From DSPP01 sp964607165 (lineage in GTDB: Bacteria > Zixibacteria > MSB-5A5 > DSPP01), in contig CAZSIT010000002.1 in assembly GCA_964607165.1 (NCBI GenBank), forward strand, positions 124,001 to 188,000: a stretch of 64,000 nucleotides of DNA, given 5' to 3'. Within the stretch, counting starts at the first letter, position 1. Every line of letters starts with the position of its first letter. Both the position numbers and the translations under genes were made by a program. Of the stretch, positions 1-8,211 are shown piece after piece. The notes under the pieces are model-generated. The model ran no database searches and had not been told where the DNA came from. It worked only from the letters and a program-made list of their open reading frames with translations.

Positions 1-630
1 AATCAACTTTTGCGCCGTCCCGGCTTTCATCCGGGTTGACCCGGTCACTACTTCCGGCCCGACGACGACCGAAATGTTCACATCGGCCTTAACCGGTACC
101 ACTGGCTTAGGATTGGCGGAAATGAAAATAGTCTTCGTCTTTGTTTTCCGGGCATAATTGAGGGCCGCAGCGACGTAAGGCGTTCGGCGCGAAGCGGAAA
201 TACCGATCACCAAATCGTTTTTACCCAAACGCTCCCGCCTTAAATCTCGAATGGCTGCCAAAGAATCGTCCTCCACCCCTTCTTTGGAGCGAATCAAAGT
301 TCGATACCCGCCGGCGATTATTCCTTTTACTCTTTTATGGTCAGCTCCAAAGGTAGGCGGCAGTTCGGAGGCATCCAAAACTCCCAATCGGCCGGAAGTA
401 CCGGCACCGACGTAAAAAATCCTGCCGCCGTTTTTGTAGGTTTGATAATACAGCTCCACCGCTCTAACAATCCGAGGCAATTTTTGGGCGATGGCAAAAG
501 GCACCGTTCGGTCTTCGGAGTTGATGATTTTCAAAACTTCCAAAGTCGGCAGCCGGTCGATTAAAACCGAGCGGGGGTTTTTCTTTTCGGTAACCAATTT
601 TGCCAGTTGGTTAAAAACTTTTTTGGACAC
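1..630 (-). CDS. murQ: N-acetylmuramic acid 6-phosphate etherase MurQ, C-terminus cut by window edge
   Basis: The visible 210 codons match the N-terminal two thirds of MurQ, which cleaves the D-lactyl ether of MurNAc-6-P during cytoplasmic peptidoglycan recycling. The SIS-domain landmarks are in order: LEVLKIINSED, GGRIFYVGAGTSGRLGVLDA, ELPPTFGADHKRV, VIGISASRRTPYV and VVGPEVVTGSTRMKAGTAQK. The start is the GTG at 628-630: an in-frame TAA lies three codons upstream and no earlier start exists. No clear ribosome binding site precedes it. The reading frame stays open to base 1, so the C-terminus lies outside the window. No other recycling gene is adjacent, although a second SIS-domain protein lies at 15 kb. 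Confidence 0.93.
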   Translation of the reverse strand, partial: MSKKVFNQLAKLVTEKKNPRSVLIDRLPTLEVLKIINSEDRTVPFAIAQKLPRIVRAVELYYQTYKNGGRIFYVGAGTSGRLGVLDASELPPTFGADHKRVKGIIAGGYRTLIRSKEGVEDDSLAAIRDLRRERLGKNDLVIGISASRRTPYVAAALNYARKTKTKTIFISANPKPVVPVKADVNISVVVGPEVVTGSTRMKAGTAQKLI

Positions 631-706
631 AGTGCGAAATTAGAGCCGTGCGGCGGTTTTGTCAAAGCTGACCCATCCCCATTTTCTTGGTAGCCGCGCC
701 TTCATT

Positions 707-729
707 GGTAGCCGCGACTTCAGTCGCGG
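707..729. repeat. GTAG-footed palindrome, single copy
   Basis: GGTAGCC is followed by a hairpin with arms CCGCGACT and AGTCGCGG. It is the same family as the elements at 2917-2968 and in the 23.5-25.1 kb array. A partial copy (GGTAGCCGCG) precedes it at 689-698, and a plain hairpin CCCCTTCCCG/CGGGAAGGGG follows at 737-760. These fill most of the 292-base gap between murQ and the tRNA; I see no gene there. Confidence 0.8.
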
Positions 730-922
730 GCTTTCTCCCCTTCCCGCATCGGGAAGGGGATACAGGGGTTAGGTCGTCTTTGTAGGAGCACATTGTCCGC
801 GCTTGCTCTTTTCTGGGCTGTGTAGGGCGGACGAATCACTAATCTCTAATCACTGTTTTTGTAGGGGGGTGCTTTTTTGGGTTCGTTGTTTTCGTGAAGT
901 TATGTTTTATATTGACGGTTGC

Positions 923-996
923 GGGCGGTTAGCTCAGCTGGTTAGAGCGTCTGCCTTACACGCAGAAGGTCAGAGGTTCGAGTCCTCTCCCGCCCA
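923..996 (+). tRNA. tRNA-Val (anticodon TAC)
   Basis: All arms can be drawn: acceptor GGGCGGT, D stem GCTC/GAGC, anticodon stem TCTGC/GCAGA with loop CTTACAC (anticodon TAC), T stem AGAGG/CCTCT with loop TTCGAGT, 3' acceptor CCCGCCC and discriminator A. The seventh acceptor pair is T-C, a mismatch at the base of the stem. The 3' CCA is not encoded. The anticodon reads GTA-type valine codons. Confidence 0.95.
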
Positions 997-1033
997 GTTT
1001 AAGACAGGGTAAGAAAACAGAGAATCTCATCCC

Positions 1034-2065
1034 TTACTTAACCCCCTCTTTAAAATTAAAGGTGATGGGAGCCATATACCAGAACTTAACATGCTTTTTG
1101 TTGTGAACCGAAGGCTTGAAAAGCCACTGCTTTGCAGCTTCAATAGCAACCTCGTTGAAAATTTCATTTGAACTCCTCAAGATTTTTACGTTCTCAACAT
1201 GTCCAAGCGTATCTACCAATATAGCCAAAACCACCTTTCCCTCAATTCTGTTGTCATAGGCAATTGCCGGGTATTTTGCCACGACTTTCTGAAGTATGGT
1301 CGGCTCTTCGTCACACCTTAAAAGAGTTACAAGTGTTTCTCCCTCTACCCTATTAGCATACCCGGCTTCCAAATACTCCTCATGAGTTGCCTGAGTTGAA
1401 ATCGATTCTTCGCTCTCTCTTGGGTATGCACTTGGCGGAGAAGTGTACTTACCAGGAACAGCATCACCTACTATTTCCACTTTTCTTGCTCCAGGAGGAT
1501 TAATTATAGAATCAGAGCGGCTGCTGCGAATGGAAATGGCCTCAAATACTGTGTCAAAAGTAGATGTTTTCTCTGATAAGCTGTCGATAATTTCTTTCAT
1601 CGATATTTTGGGATGGTTGTTTTGTTCTTCAACGGAAGCCACTGTCACAAGACAACCCTCATTTATTTTCCGCACAGTTATTTTAGCTCCCGATTTTACC
1701 AAACTTGAAATCTTTTTGCATAAAGGGCAAAGATTGGCCGCGCTATTCTCTGGTTTGATGCGCTTAAAAGTTTTCCAGGTTTTGTGCGTAGCTTCACATA
1801 CCATTTCGGCTTCCAGAACCCTAAGCGAATCTTTGGTTGTATAGGAAATTTTAATCCCATCGCCTGTTATTTCTACATTACGGTTTAAGGTCGAAATGGG
1901 GTCATTCCAATAGCTTAATACGTTCTTACAGACTGGGCATTCTGAAGTCCAAGGTCCAAATTTTTGCCACCTGCCGGCTGGTCGTGGGTTTTTAGCAAAG
2001 CATTCTAAATAAGCGTCGCCAAAAATCGTAAGGGAAAGCAGAAGTACTAAGCAAATTCTTCTCAC
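1034..2065 (-). CDS. Exported five-cysteine module fused to a TonB C-terminal domain
   Basis: The 343-aa protein begins with a signal peptide (hydrophobic residues 4-20). A cysteine module follows: CPVC at 43-46, C90, CPLC at 113-116. The linker is Ser/Pro-rich, and residues about 250-340 form a TonB C-terminal domain (RIEGKVVLAILVDTLG, LRSSNEIFNE, KQWLFKPSV, KFWYMAPITF). The cysteine spacing nearly equals that of the neighbouring 2178-2726 gene, so the module is shared. The TonB part closely resembles the two TonB proteins at 53.8-55.3 kb but lacks their N-terminal membrane anchor with YGAFELK. The start is GTG with AAAGGAG about 11 bases upstream, a long spacing. Base composition looks AT-richer than the neighbours. 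The CxxC pairs suggest metal or disulfide chemistry; function is unknown. Confidence 0.8.
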   Translation of the reverse strand: MRRICLVLLLSLTIFGDAYLECFAKNPRPAGRWQKFGPWTSECPVCKNVLSYWNDPISTLNRNVEITGDGIKISYTTKDSLRVLEAEMVCEATHKTWKTFKRIKPENSAANLCPLCKKISSLVKSGAKITVRKINEGCLVTVASVEEQNNHPKISMKEIIDSLSEKTSTFDTVFEAISIRSSRSDSIINPPGARKVEIVGDAVPGKYTSPPSAYPRESEESISTQATHEEYLEAGYANRVEGETLVTLLRCDEEPTILQKVVAKYPAIAYDNRIEGKVVLAILVDTLGHVENVKILRSSNEIFNEVAIEAAKQWLFKPSVHNKKHVKFWYMAPITFNFKEGVK

Positions 2066-2131
2066 AATAAATTATTTCTCCTTTAAGTAATATAAGTTAT
2101 TGAAGGAAAACGTCAATGGAAACATATACAC

Positions 2132-2167
2132 ATAAAAAAAGCCCGCCGATCAGGCGGGCTTTTTTGT
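2132..2167. terminator. Bidirectional intrinsic terminator
   Basis: Stem AGCCCGCC/GGCGGGCT with loop GATCA, an A-run on the left and a T-run on the right. It sits just downstream of the 2178-2726 gene (minus strand), so it can end that transcript before the 1034-2065 gene. Confidence 0.85.
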
Positions 2168-2177
2168 GGAGCGAAAC

Positions 2178-2726
2178 TTACTTCTTTCCGGTGGTGGCCG
2201 TGGTTTTGGTGGCCGGCGTTTCCATCGAGGCGGCCATCATCGCACACTTCTGTTGAAGGGTGGTCAGCTGGGCCTGGACGGCAGGGTCGGATGAGGTTAA
2301 AACCATCATACCTCCCTTTTTGGTGTGTCCCTTGCTCATCTGGGCGCCGGCTTTCATAGCGCTGCGCATATCCTGGCAGAATGGGCACAGATCGGTTTTG
2401 GCCTGTTCGTCAGTCATAGTCATGCAGGCTTCACCCGCTTTGCTCATCTCGTCGCAGGTGGCATGGAAGGTCGCAACGTTTTTGGAATTGACAACCGTGT
2501 GGATGATTGCCACACCGTTGTTCAGTTGCACCGCTTCCATTTTCATCGGACCGATTTCGTCCATATGCATCGCCATGTTTTTACAGACCGCGCACTTCAT
2601 CATCTCCGCTTTCATCATCTCCATCTGGGGATTTCCGGTCATACCCGTTTTAGCGGGAGTTCCGGCCCAAACCAGAGCAAAAGCCAAAACAACGAAGAGC
2701 GCTGCAGTTAAGACTTTTTTAGTCAT
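2178..2726 (-). CDS. Exported five-cysteine protein, unknown family
   Basis: The 182-aa protein has a clear signal peptide (KKVLTAALFVVLAFALVWAG, residues 3-22). The mature part is rich in Met and Ala and has cysteines at 45, 48, 91, 101, 114 and 117. Apart from C101 the layout is C-x2-C, 42 residues, C, 22 residues, C-x2-C, matching the N-terminal half of the 1034-2065 product. Both also share CPxC followed by a SxxKxGA segment. A perfect AAGGAGGTGA precedes the ATG. A secreted metal- or disulfide-binding role is plausible from the CxxC pairs and Met-rich stretches, but I recognise no named family. Confidence 0.85.
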   Translation of the reverse strand: MTKKVLTAALFVVLAFALVWAGTPAKTGMTGNPQMEMMKAEMMKCAVCKNMAMHMDEIGPMKMEAVQLNNGVAIIHTVVNSKNVATFHATCDEMSKAGEACMTMTDEQAKTDLCPFCQDMRSAMKAGAQMSKGHTKKGGMMVLTSSDPAVQAQLTTLQQKCAMMAASMETPATKTTATTGKK

Positions 2727-2916
2727 TTAATCACCTCCTTCATCTTATACGCTTTTAGAAACGTTAAATGCTGTAGAAAGGTTCCTTTTATCATCGGCAG
2801 ACAAAGAAAAATTATTTAGCACTAAATGTCAATAGCGCAATAAGTAGTAGTGGCCGGAAAAGTGAACCCTACCCATTCGGCTTAATCTCCCCAGTTTGGG
2901 CGCTATAACCCATAAT

Positions 2917-2968
2917 GGTAGCCGACGCTTCAGCGTCGGAAAAGCCCGCGACTGAAGTCGCGGCTACC
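2917..2968. repeat. Paired GTAG palindromes in opposite orientation
   Basis: The element starts with GGTAGCCGACGC and ends with GCGGCTACC. Hairpin 1 is CCGACGCT/AGCGTCGG and hairpin 2 is CCGCGACT/AGTCGCGG in reverse orientation. Two inverted REP-like units back to back are typical of BIME arrangements. It sits in the 293-base gap between the 2726 start and the tyrosine operon, where I see no gene. Confidence 0.85.
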
Positions 2969-3019
2969 AAGTGGGTGTGCTCCAGAGAAAGGAAGTCGAC
3001 TGGCAAAGGGGAAAAACCG

Positions 3020-3652
3020 CTACCCGTTTGACTTTATTTCGCCGGTTTTTGGTCGGATAAGGTCAAAAATATCGGTTACTCTGCAATAGGAAGCGCCTGC
3101 CAGCCGTCCGATAGGGGCCAGTTTTTTTAAATCGATGCGAAAGTTGTCGAAAAGTTCATCGGCAATGTGGAATAAGAGGATTTCGCCGATTACCACCGAA
3201 CCGCCCAAAGGCTCGCTGCCAACCGTGACGATTTGGTTCAGGCGGCATTCCATATTGATGGGAGATTCGGCGACACGAGGCGGCTTGACTTTCAACGAAG
3301 GGACGGGCGTTAAGCCGGATTGGTCAAACTCCGAAACTTCCGGCGGAAATTCGGTGGAAGTCAAATTCATCTCTTCGGCGAAGCGTTCGGAGACGACATT
3401 GACGACGAATTCACGGGTGGCGGAAATGTTGCGCAAAGTGTCTTTGGTCTTTGAATCGGAGCCCCGCACCAAAGGACAAAAAAGAATGGTGGGCGGGTTG
3501 GCGGAGACGCCGGTGAAAAAAGAAAAGGGGGCCAGATTTAAGACCCCCTCCGGGCTTTGGGAAGAGACAAAAGCGATGGGGCGGGGAACAATCGACCCAA
3601 TCATCAGCTTGTAAATGTTCTTTGGGTCGTTCCCCTTGGGGTCGATAATCAA
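3020..3652 (-). CDS. Flavin reductase-like (FMN-binding split barrel) protein
   Basis: The 210-aa protein matches the flavin reductase-like/DIM6-NTAB family: IVPRPIAFVSSQSPEGVLNLAPFS near the N-terminus, then FTGVSANPPTILFCP, KDTLRNI and EFVVNVV. These make up the FMN-binding split barrel. It is the last gene of the tyrosine operon and overlaps the hmgA stop by four bases (ATGA), so translation is probably coupled. Family members reduce flavin with NAD(P)H or bind FMN for other reactions. Its substrate and its exact place in homogentisate breakdown cannot be read from sequence. Confidence 0.82.
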   Translation of the reverse strand: MIIDPKGNDPKNIYKLMIGSIVPRPIAFVSSQSPEGVLNLAPFSFFTGVSANPPTILFCPLVRGSDSKTKDTLRNISATREFVVNVVSERFAEEMNLTSTEFPPEVSEFDQSGLTPVPSLKVKPPRVAESPINMECRLNQIVTVGSEPLGGSVVIGEILLFHIADELFDNFRIDLKKLAPIGRLAGASYCRVTDIFDLIRPKTGEIKSNG

Positions 3653-4884
3653 CCCTTTCCCTCGACAGGCTTCGGGACAGATTTTGCTCCAACCGGCTTT
3701 TTGCTGTTCCCCGAACTCTTGCCTGTTTTGGTCGTCGCTGGAGCGGCAGCTTTGACTTCGCTTGGACTATGCGGAGCCGGTTTTTTCACATCCTCCAGCC
3801 AGGATTTCCAGTAATCTTTCCATTCCACCGTTTCGCCAGCCGCGGTCAGATGCAAGGGATTCAGCCCGTCCAACATCACGGCATATTCGTCCGTTTCGGT
3901 CTTGGTCGCCTGCGCCGCCCGCGCCTGCGGATGCGGGCCGTGGTGAATGCCGCGCGGGTGCAAGGTCAGCATTCCGGCGTAGATGTTGTGGCGCGAGAAA
4001 AAGTTGCCGTCGTGGTAGAAAATCACCTCATCGTAATCGGTGTTGCGATGGAAAAAGGGAACTTTGACCGCCTGCGGGTCTTTTTCCAAAGGGCGAGGCA
4101 AGAAGGAACAGACCACCGCCCCTTGCGTCACGAACGAAGTATGCGCGGAGGGCGGCAAATGTGCCCGGTGACTCACCACCGGCCGGATGTCGCGCATATT
4201 TATCTTCCAGACGGTTAAATCACCCTTCCAGCCGATTACATCCATCGGGTTGAAAGGGTAAAAGACCGAGGAGTTTTCCCCTTCGGCTTTGATGCGGATT
4301 TCCCACTCTTTGTCCTCGTTTATCGGCTGCGGGTCGGGAGTCGTGACCACCGCTGGGTCGTAGAGGGCGTGCTGACCCAAAATCCCCTTCTCCGGTGGCT
4401 CGAATTCGGTCTTCGATTCGATAATCAAAAAGAAATTGTCTTTGGTGGAAGGCACCCAGCGATGGGTTACCGAGCGGGGCATTACCACGTAATCTCCCGG
4501 CTCGAACTCCAATGGACCAAAGTCGGTTTCCAGCTGCCCTTTGCCGCGGTGGACGAACCAGAGCTCGTCGCTGTCGGCGTTGCGGCGGTAGAATGGCATC
4601 GGCTCACTCCGGCGGGAGACGAGGAGGACAACGTCGTCGTTTCCCATAAAGGCGGCCGGCTCGCCGCGGGAGTTTTTCTGGTCGCTCGGCTCCAGTTTGT
4701 TTAAATCGAGACAGTGCGGGCGCAGTTTTCCTTCAAAGCGAATCCATCCGGTCGGCGGATGGGTGTGATAAAGATGCGCCGATTTGCCGTAAAATCCCTT
4801 GCGGCCATGCTCCTCTTCGAAGGTTCCTTCCGGCAGGCCCACATGCGCCTGCTGTGCTACTTTTCCTTTTTTCAATGGATACAT
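3649..4884 (-). CDS. hmgA: Homogentisate 1,2-dioxygenase
   Basis: The 411-aa cupin-fold enzyme opens the ring of homogentisate to maleylacetoacetate using Fe(II) and O2. Supporting landmarks are the MPFYRRNADSDELWFVHRG block (residues 96-114), GDYVVMPRSVTHRW (130-143), FFHRNTDYDEVIFYHDG (277-293) and LHPRGIHHGPHP (308-319). H279, E286 and H315 are the likely iron ligands. A charged Ala/Lys/Pro tail of about 45 residues (after 366) is not part of the family core. The ATG is preceded by AAAGGAG. It is the third enzyme of the pathway and lies 13 bases after the FAH gene. Confidence 0.93.
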   Translation of the reverse strand: MYPLKKGKVAQQAHVGLPEGTFEEEHGRKGFYGKSAHLYHTHPPTGWIRFEGKLRPHCLDLNKLEPSDQKNSRGEPAAFMGNDDVVLLVSRRSEPMPFYRRNADSDELWFVHRGKGQLETDFGPLEFEPGDYVVMPRSVTHRWVPSTKDNFFLIIESKTEFEPPEKGILGQHALYDPAVVTTPDPQPINEDKEWEIRIKAEGENSSVFYPFNPMDVIGWKGDLTVWKINMRDIRPVVSHRAHLPPSAHTSFVTQGAVVCSFLPRPLEKDPQAVKVPFFHRNTDYDEVIFYHDGNFFSRHNIYAGMLTLHPRGIHHGPHPQARAAQATKTETDEYAVMLDGLNPLHLTAAGETVEWKDYWKSWLEDVKKPAPHSPSEVKAAAPATTKTGKSSGNSKKPVGAKSVPKPVEGKG

Positions 4885-4897
4885 AAAAGCTCCTTTG

Positions 4898-5887
4898 TTA
4901 TTTTTTCACCACGCGATTGCGTAATATACCGATTTTTTCGATTTCCAGCTCGATAACATCTCCCGGTTTGACCCAGCGGTCCAGCTCCAACCCGCAGCCG
5001 CCGCCGACCGTGCCGGAGCCCAACAAGTCGCCGGGATACAACGTTTCCTCTTTGGACGCGAAGGCAATCATCTGCTCAAAAGTATAATGCATTTTTTCCG
5101 AATTTCCCTGCGACCAGAGTTCGCCATTGACTTTGGCGGTCATTTTAAGCCGATACGGATTACCGACTTCATCCGGCGTAGCCAGAACCGGGCCTATAGC
5201 GGAAGCAAAATCTTTACCCTTGGCTGGACCCAGCCGCACTTTCATTTCCTTCCGCTGGATATCCCGCGCCGAAAAATCGTTCAGCACCGTAAAGCCGGCG
5301 ATGTAATCAGAAGCCTTCTCCTCCGGAATGTTTTTCCCCTTTTTGCCGATGACGCAGGCCAGTTCCAGCTCATAGTCAAATTTTTCGGTAAAGCTGGGCC
5401 AAGAAACTTCATCCTCCGGGCCGAGAATGGATTGATGGTTGCCTTTGTAATAGACCGGCATTTCGTACCATTCGGAAGGCAAGGGCTCGCCGCGCAACTC
5501 GAACCCTTTTTTCACGTGCTCCTCAAAGGTATAAAAGTCGCGGAAGGAGGTTGGGTTGGGCAGGGGAGCTTGGAGCCCAACCTCGTCTGTTTTGTAAAAC
5601 AGACGCTCCCCATTTTCTCCCTCGGAGATTTTACCCGATTCCAAATCATCCTTTAACGCGCCCAGCGCCTCCTGTGCCCGGAGCATTGAAGTTTTTTCCC
5701 CCTGCAAAAACAAAAGCATATCAGAAGGCACAAACGCATCCGCCAATCGATACGGCTGGGCCTGGCCGGCTTTTTTCAGCTGATAAGCGCAGGCGAAGTT
5801 CAAATCGACAATTCCTTTGGCGGTCTTTGCTCCCAGCCGGCGTTTTCTCCCTATTGGCGTTGATACTTCAAAGGTGACCAGCCTCAT
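4898..5887 (-). CDS. Fumarylacetoacetate hydrolase (fumarylacetoacetase family)
   Basis: The 329-aa protein has the FAH fold. Features are SFRDFYTFEEHV with an early metal-ligand region, FDYELELACVIGKKGKNI carrying the Glu pair that binds the metal, AGFTVLNDFSARDIQ, GKDFASAIGPVLATPDE and a C-terminal GTVGGGCGLELDRWVKPGD. In this operon it should hydrolyse fumarylacetoacetate to fumarate and acetoacetate, the last step of tyrosine catabolism. Its start overlaps the hppD stop by one base (TAATG), which implies coupled translation. Members of the broader FAH family act on other substrates; the assignment here rests on context. Confidence 0.9.
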   Translation of the reverse strand: MRLVTFEVSTPIGRKRRLGAKTAKGIVDLNFACAYQLKKAGQAQPYRLADAFVPSDMLLFLQGEKTSMLRAQEALGALKDDLESGKISEGENGERLFYKTDEVGLQAPLPNPTSFRDFYTFEEHVKKGFELRGEPLPSEWYEMPVYYKGNHQSILGPEDEVSWPSFTEKFDYELELACVIGKKGKNIPEEKASDYIAGFTVLNDFSARDIQRKEMKVRLGPAKGKDFASAIGPVLATPDEVGNPYRLKMTAKVNGELWSQGNSEKMHYTFEQMIAFASKEETLYPGDLLGSGTVGGGCGLELDRWVKPGDVIELEIEKIGILRNRVVKK

Positions 5888-7017
5888 TATAAATTGCCGC
5901 GGCGGGCCTGCTCGCGCTCGATGGACTCAAACAGCGCCTTGAAGTTGCCCTTGCCGAAACTTTTCGACCCCTTGCGTTGAATCACCTCGAAAAACAGAGT
6001 AGGGCGGTCTTCCACCGGCTTGGTGAAAATCTGCAGCAAGTAACCCTCATCATCCCGGTCCACCAAGATTCCGAGCTTTGCCAGTTCCTCCACCGGTTCG
6101 TCAATTTTCCCCACCCGCTTCTGCAAATCGTCGTAGTAAGTTGTCGGAACGTAGAGAAAATCCAGCCCTCGTTCGGTCAGCTGACGTACCGTTTCGATGA
6201 TGTTATCCGTAGCCATGGCGATATGTTGCACGCCGGGGGTCTTGTAATAGTCGAGATATTCTTCGATTTGCGACTTGCGCTTTCCCTGCGCCGGCTCGTT
6301 GATGGGAAATTTTATTCTTCCGTTGCCGCTGGTGACCACTTTGGACATCAAGGCCGAATATTCGGTGGAAATGTCTTTGTCATCGAAATGTTTGAAAAGC
6401 CGGAATCCCATTATCCGCTCGTAGAAATCTACAAATTTGTTCATCTCGTTCCAGCCGACGTTGCCGACGACGTGGTCAACAATTTTCAACCCGACCGGAT
6501 GGTCCAGCTTGTTCGGTGGGACCGCTTTATAGCCGGGCAAAAACGGGCCATTGTAGCTTTTGCGCTCGATAAAGGAGTGAAACGTCTCGCCGTAAGTGTA
6601 GATGCCGGCCTTTTTGACCTCACCAAATTCGTCTTTCAATGTAACCGGCTCGTAAGCTAGTTTGGCACCCCGTTTGGTGGTTTCGGCAAAAGAAGTTTCG
6701 GCGTCGTTAACCCATAGGGCAATATCCTTGACGCCGTCGCCGTGCAGTTTGATATGTTCGGAAATCGGATGGTTCGGTTCCAGTGGAGTAGTCAAAACGA
6801 AGCGGATTTTTCCCTGCTCCAGAACGTAGGAAGCTCGGTCGCGCAAGCCGGTTTCCAGCCCGGCATAGGCGATAAGCGAAAAACCGAAAACGGTGCGGTA
6901 AAAATGCTGGCACTGCTTGGCATTGCCTACATAAAATTCAAGGTAATCGATACCGTTGATAGGCAGAAAATCCTGAACAGTTTGGGTTTTTGACGTGCTC
7001 TCTTCAAACTTCGACAT
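5887..7017 (-). CDS. hppD: 4-hydroxyphenylpyruvate dioxygenase
   Basis: The 376-aa non-haem Fe(II) dioxygenase converts 4-hydroxyphenylpyruvate to homogentisate. Two VOC-type halves are visible: residues about 20-155 (GIDYLEFYVGNA) and about 178-350. The iron ligands are H182 (IVDHVVGNV), H265 (GVQHIAMATD) and E344 (LFFEVIQR). The C-terminal GKGNFKALFESIEREQ helix that covers the active site is present, so the enzyme looks complete. AGGAGG precedes the ATG. It lies eight bases after the aminotransferase. Confidence 0.96.
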   Translation of the reverse strand: MSKFEESTSKTQTVQDFLPINGIDYLEFYVGNAKQCQHFYRTVFGFSLIAYAGLETGLRDRASYVLEQGKIRFVLTTPLEPNHPISEHIKLHGDGVKDIALWVNDAETSFAETTKRGAKLAYEPVTLKDEFGEVKKAGIYTYGETFHSFIERKSYNGPFLPGYKAVPPNKLDHPVGLKIVDHVVGNVGWNEMNKFVDFYERIMGFRLFKHFDDKDISTEYSALMSKVVTSGNGRIKFPINEPAQGKRKSQIEEYLDYYKTPGVQHIAMATDNIIETVRQLTERGLDFLYVPTTYYDDLQKRVGKIDEPVEELAKLGILVDRDDEGYLLQIFTKPVEDRPTLFFEVIQRKGSKSFGKGNFKALFESIEREQARRGNL

Positions 7018-7025
7018 ACAACCTC

Positions 7026-8138
7026 CTAATTTTTTACCGCCACCGGTTGGGTCTTCAAAATCTTCTCCAGAGTCTCAACCAAAATTTCGTTTTCTTCCTC
7101 CCGGCCGACCGAAATGCGGATACCCTGCGGCAGGCCGGAGGCCTCCTGCGGCCGGACAATTATACCTTTGGCCAAAAGGGTTTGAAAGAGATTTTGGGCC
7201 GCCTTGGGGCCGGGCATTAAGACCAAAATGAAATTGGCGTCGGATGGAATCACCTTAAAACCCAAATCGGTCAGGGCCTTGAGCAAAAATTTCCGCCCCT
7301 TGCGGTTGTTTTCCAAAGTTTTCTCCAGAAATTCGGTGTCTTCCAAAGCGCCGATTCCGGCCGCTTGCCCCGTAAGGGAGGGTTCAAAAGGCAGTTTCAC
7401 TTTTAACAAATTTCTAACCAGCTCGCCGTGCGCAAAGCCGTAGCCGATACGCAACCCGGCCAAACCGTAGGCCTTGGAAAAAGTGCGCAGGGTTATTACG
7501 TTGTCGTGCCGGTAGGTCATTGAATCGGGATATTGCGGATTGCTCTGTGCAAATTCGAAATAGGCCTCATCCAAAATCACTAACAGCCGCTCCGGGATTT
7601 TTTTCAAAAAACGATCGAATTCGGCCCGGGTGAAAATGGTGCCGGTTGGATTGTTCGGATTGGCCAAGTAGATAATCTTGGTGCGTTTGTTGATTTTCTT
7701 GGTCAAAGCCGCCAAATCAAAGCGCCAATCGGCAGTCATTGGCGCCGTATTGATTTTTATTCCGCGCGAGCGGGCTAAAACCATAAAGCCCAAAAAGGTG
7801 TGCGTGGCAGTTAAGACTTCGTCTTTATCAGTCAGAAAAGCACGGATGATGCCCGACATTATCCCTTCCGAACCGGCCCCGGCGATTACGTTTTCGATTT
7901 TCAAATTGAACTTTTCGGCCAGAACGGCGCGTAGCTTCAAACCTCCATCGGGATAATAATGCGAGGCGGAAAGCGACTTTTTGACTTCTTCCAGAGCTTT
8001 GGGCGAGGGGCCAAGGGGGTTTTCATTGGAGGCCAGCTTGATGACCCGCTCCACCCCGTATTTTTGTTTGATTTCATCGATGGATTTGCCGGGGACATAC
8101 GCCTGCAAGCTCTCGATATATGGAGGAACCAGACTCAT
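7026..8138 (-). CDS. Class I/II aminotransferase, HisC-like; probably the tyrosine aminotransferase of this operon
   Basis: The 370-aa fold-type I PLP enzyme carries the HisC-type series: KLASNENPLGPSP (34-46), GAGSEGI, YLANPNNPTGT (157-167), VILDEAYFEF (187-196) and TFSKAYGLAGLRIGYG with the PLP lysine at K222. By sequence alone it would be called histidinol-phosphate aminotransferase. No other his gene is nearby and it is the first gene of the hppD-FAH-hmgA operon. The simplest reading is that it deaminates tyrosine or phenylalanine to the arylpyruvate used by HppD. HisC-type enzymes are known to accept aromatic amino acids. Confidence 0.88.
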   Translation of the reverse strand: MSLVPPYIESLQAYVPGKSIDEIKQKYGVERVIKLASNENPLGPSPKALEEVKKSLSASHYYPDGGLKLRAVLAEKFNLKIENVIAGAGSEGIMSGIIRAFLTDKDEVLTATHTFLGFMVLARSRGIKINTAPMTADWRFDLAALTKKINKRTKIIYLANPNNPTGTIFTRAEFDRFLKKIPERLLVILDEAYFEFAQSNPQYPDSMTYRHDNVITLRTFSKAYGLAGLRIGYGFAHGELVRNLLKVKLPFEPSLTGQAAGIGALEDTEFLEKTLENNRKGRKFLLKALTDLGFKVIPSDANFILVLMPGPKAAQNLFQTLLAKGIIVRPQEASGLPQGIRISVGREEENEILVETLEKILKTQPVAVKN

Positions 8139-8162
8139 CGCTGCGCTATCCTCATACGGAAA

Positions 8163-8190
8163 AAGATACCTAAAATGACCTGTTTAGCAA
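8163..8190 (-). promoter_or_regulatory. Possible sigma-70-type promoter of the tyrosine operon
   Basis: On the minus strand TTGCTA and TATCTT are separated by 16 bases, 25 bases before the ATG of the aminotransferase. Each hexamer matches 4 of 6 consensus bases. This is weak evidence; it is listed because it is the only such pair in the short leader. Confidence 0.3.
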
Positions 8191-8211
8191 GCACTACCGC
8201 CTCATTATGGC

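Noticed and set aside
3135..4704. Several open frames on the plus strand across hmgA and the flavin reductase gene
   Set aside because: They lie opposite clear, motif-rich genes and show no family motifs; they are antisense shadows.
7026..8138. Histidine biosynthesis gene
   Set aside because: The sequence is HisC-like, but the operon is tyrosine catabolism and no other his gene is near.
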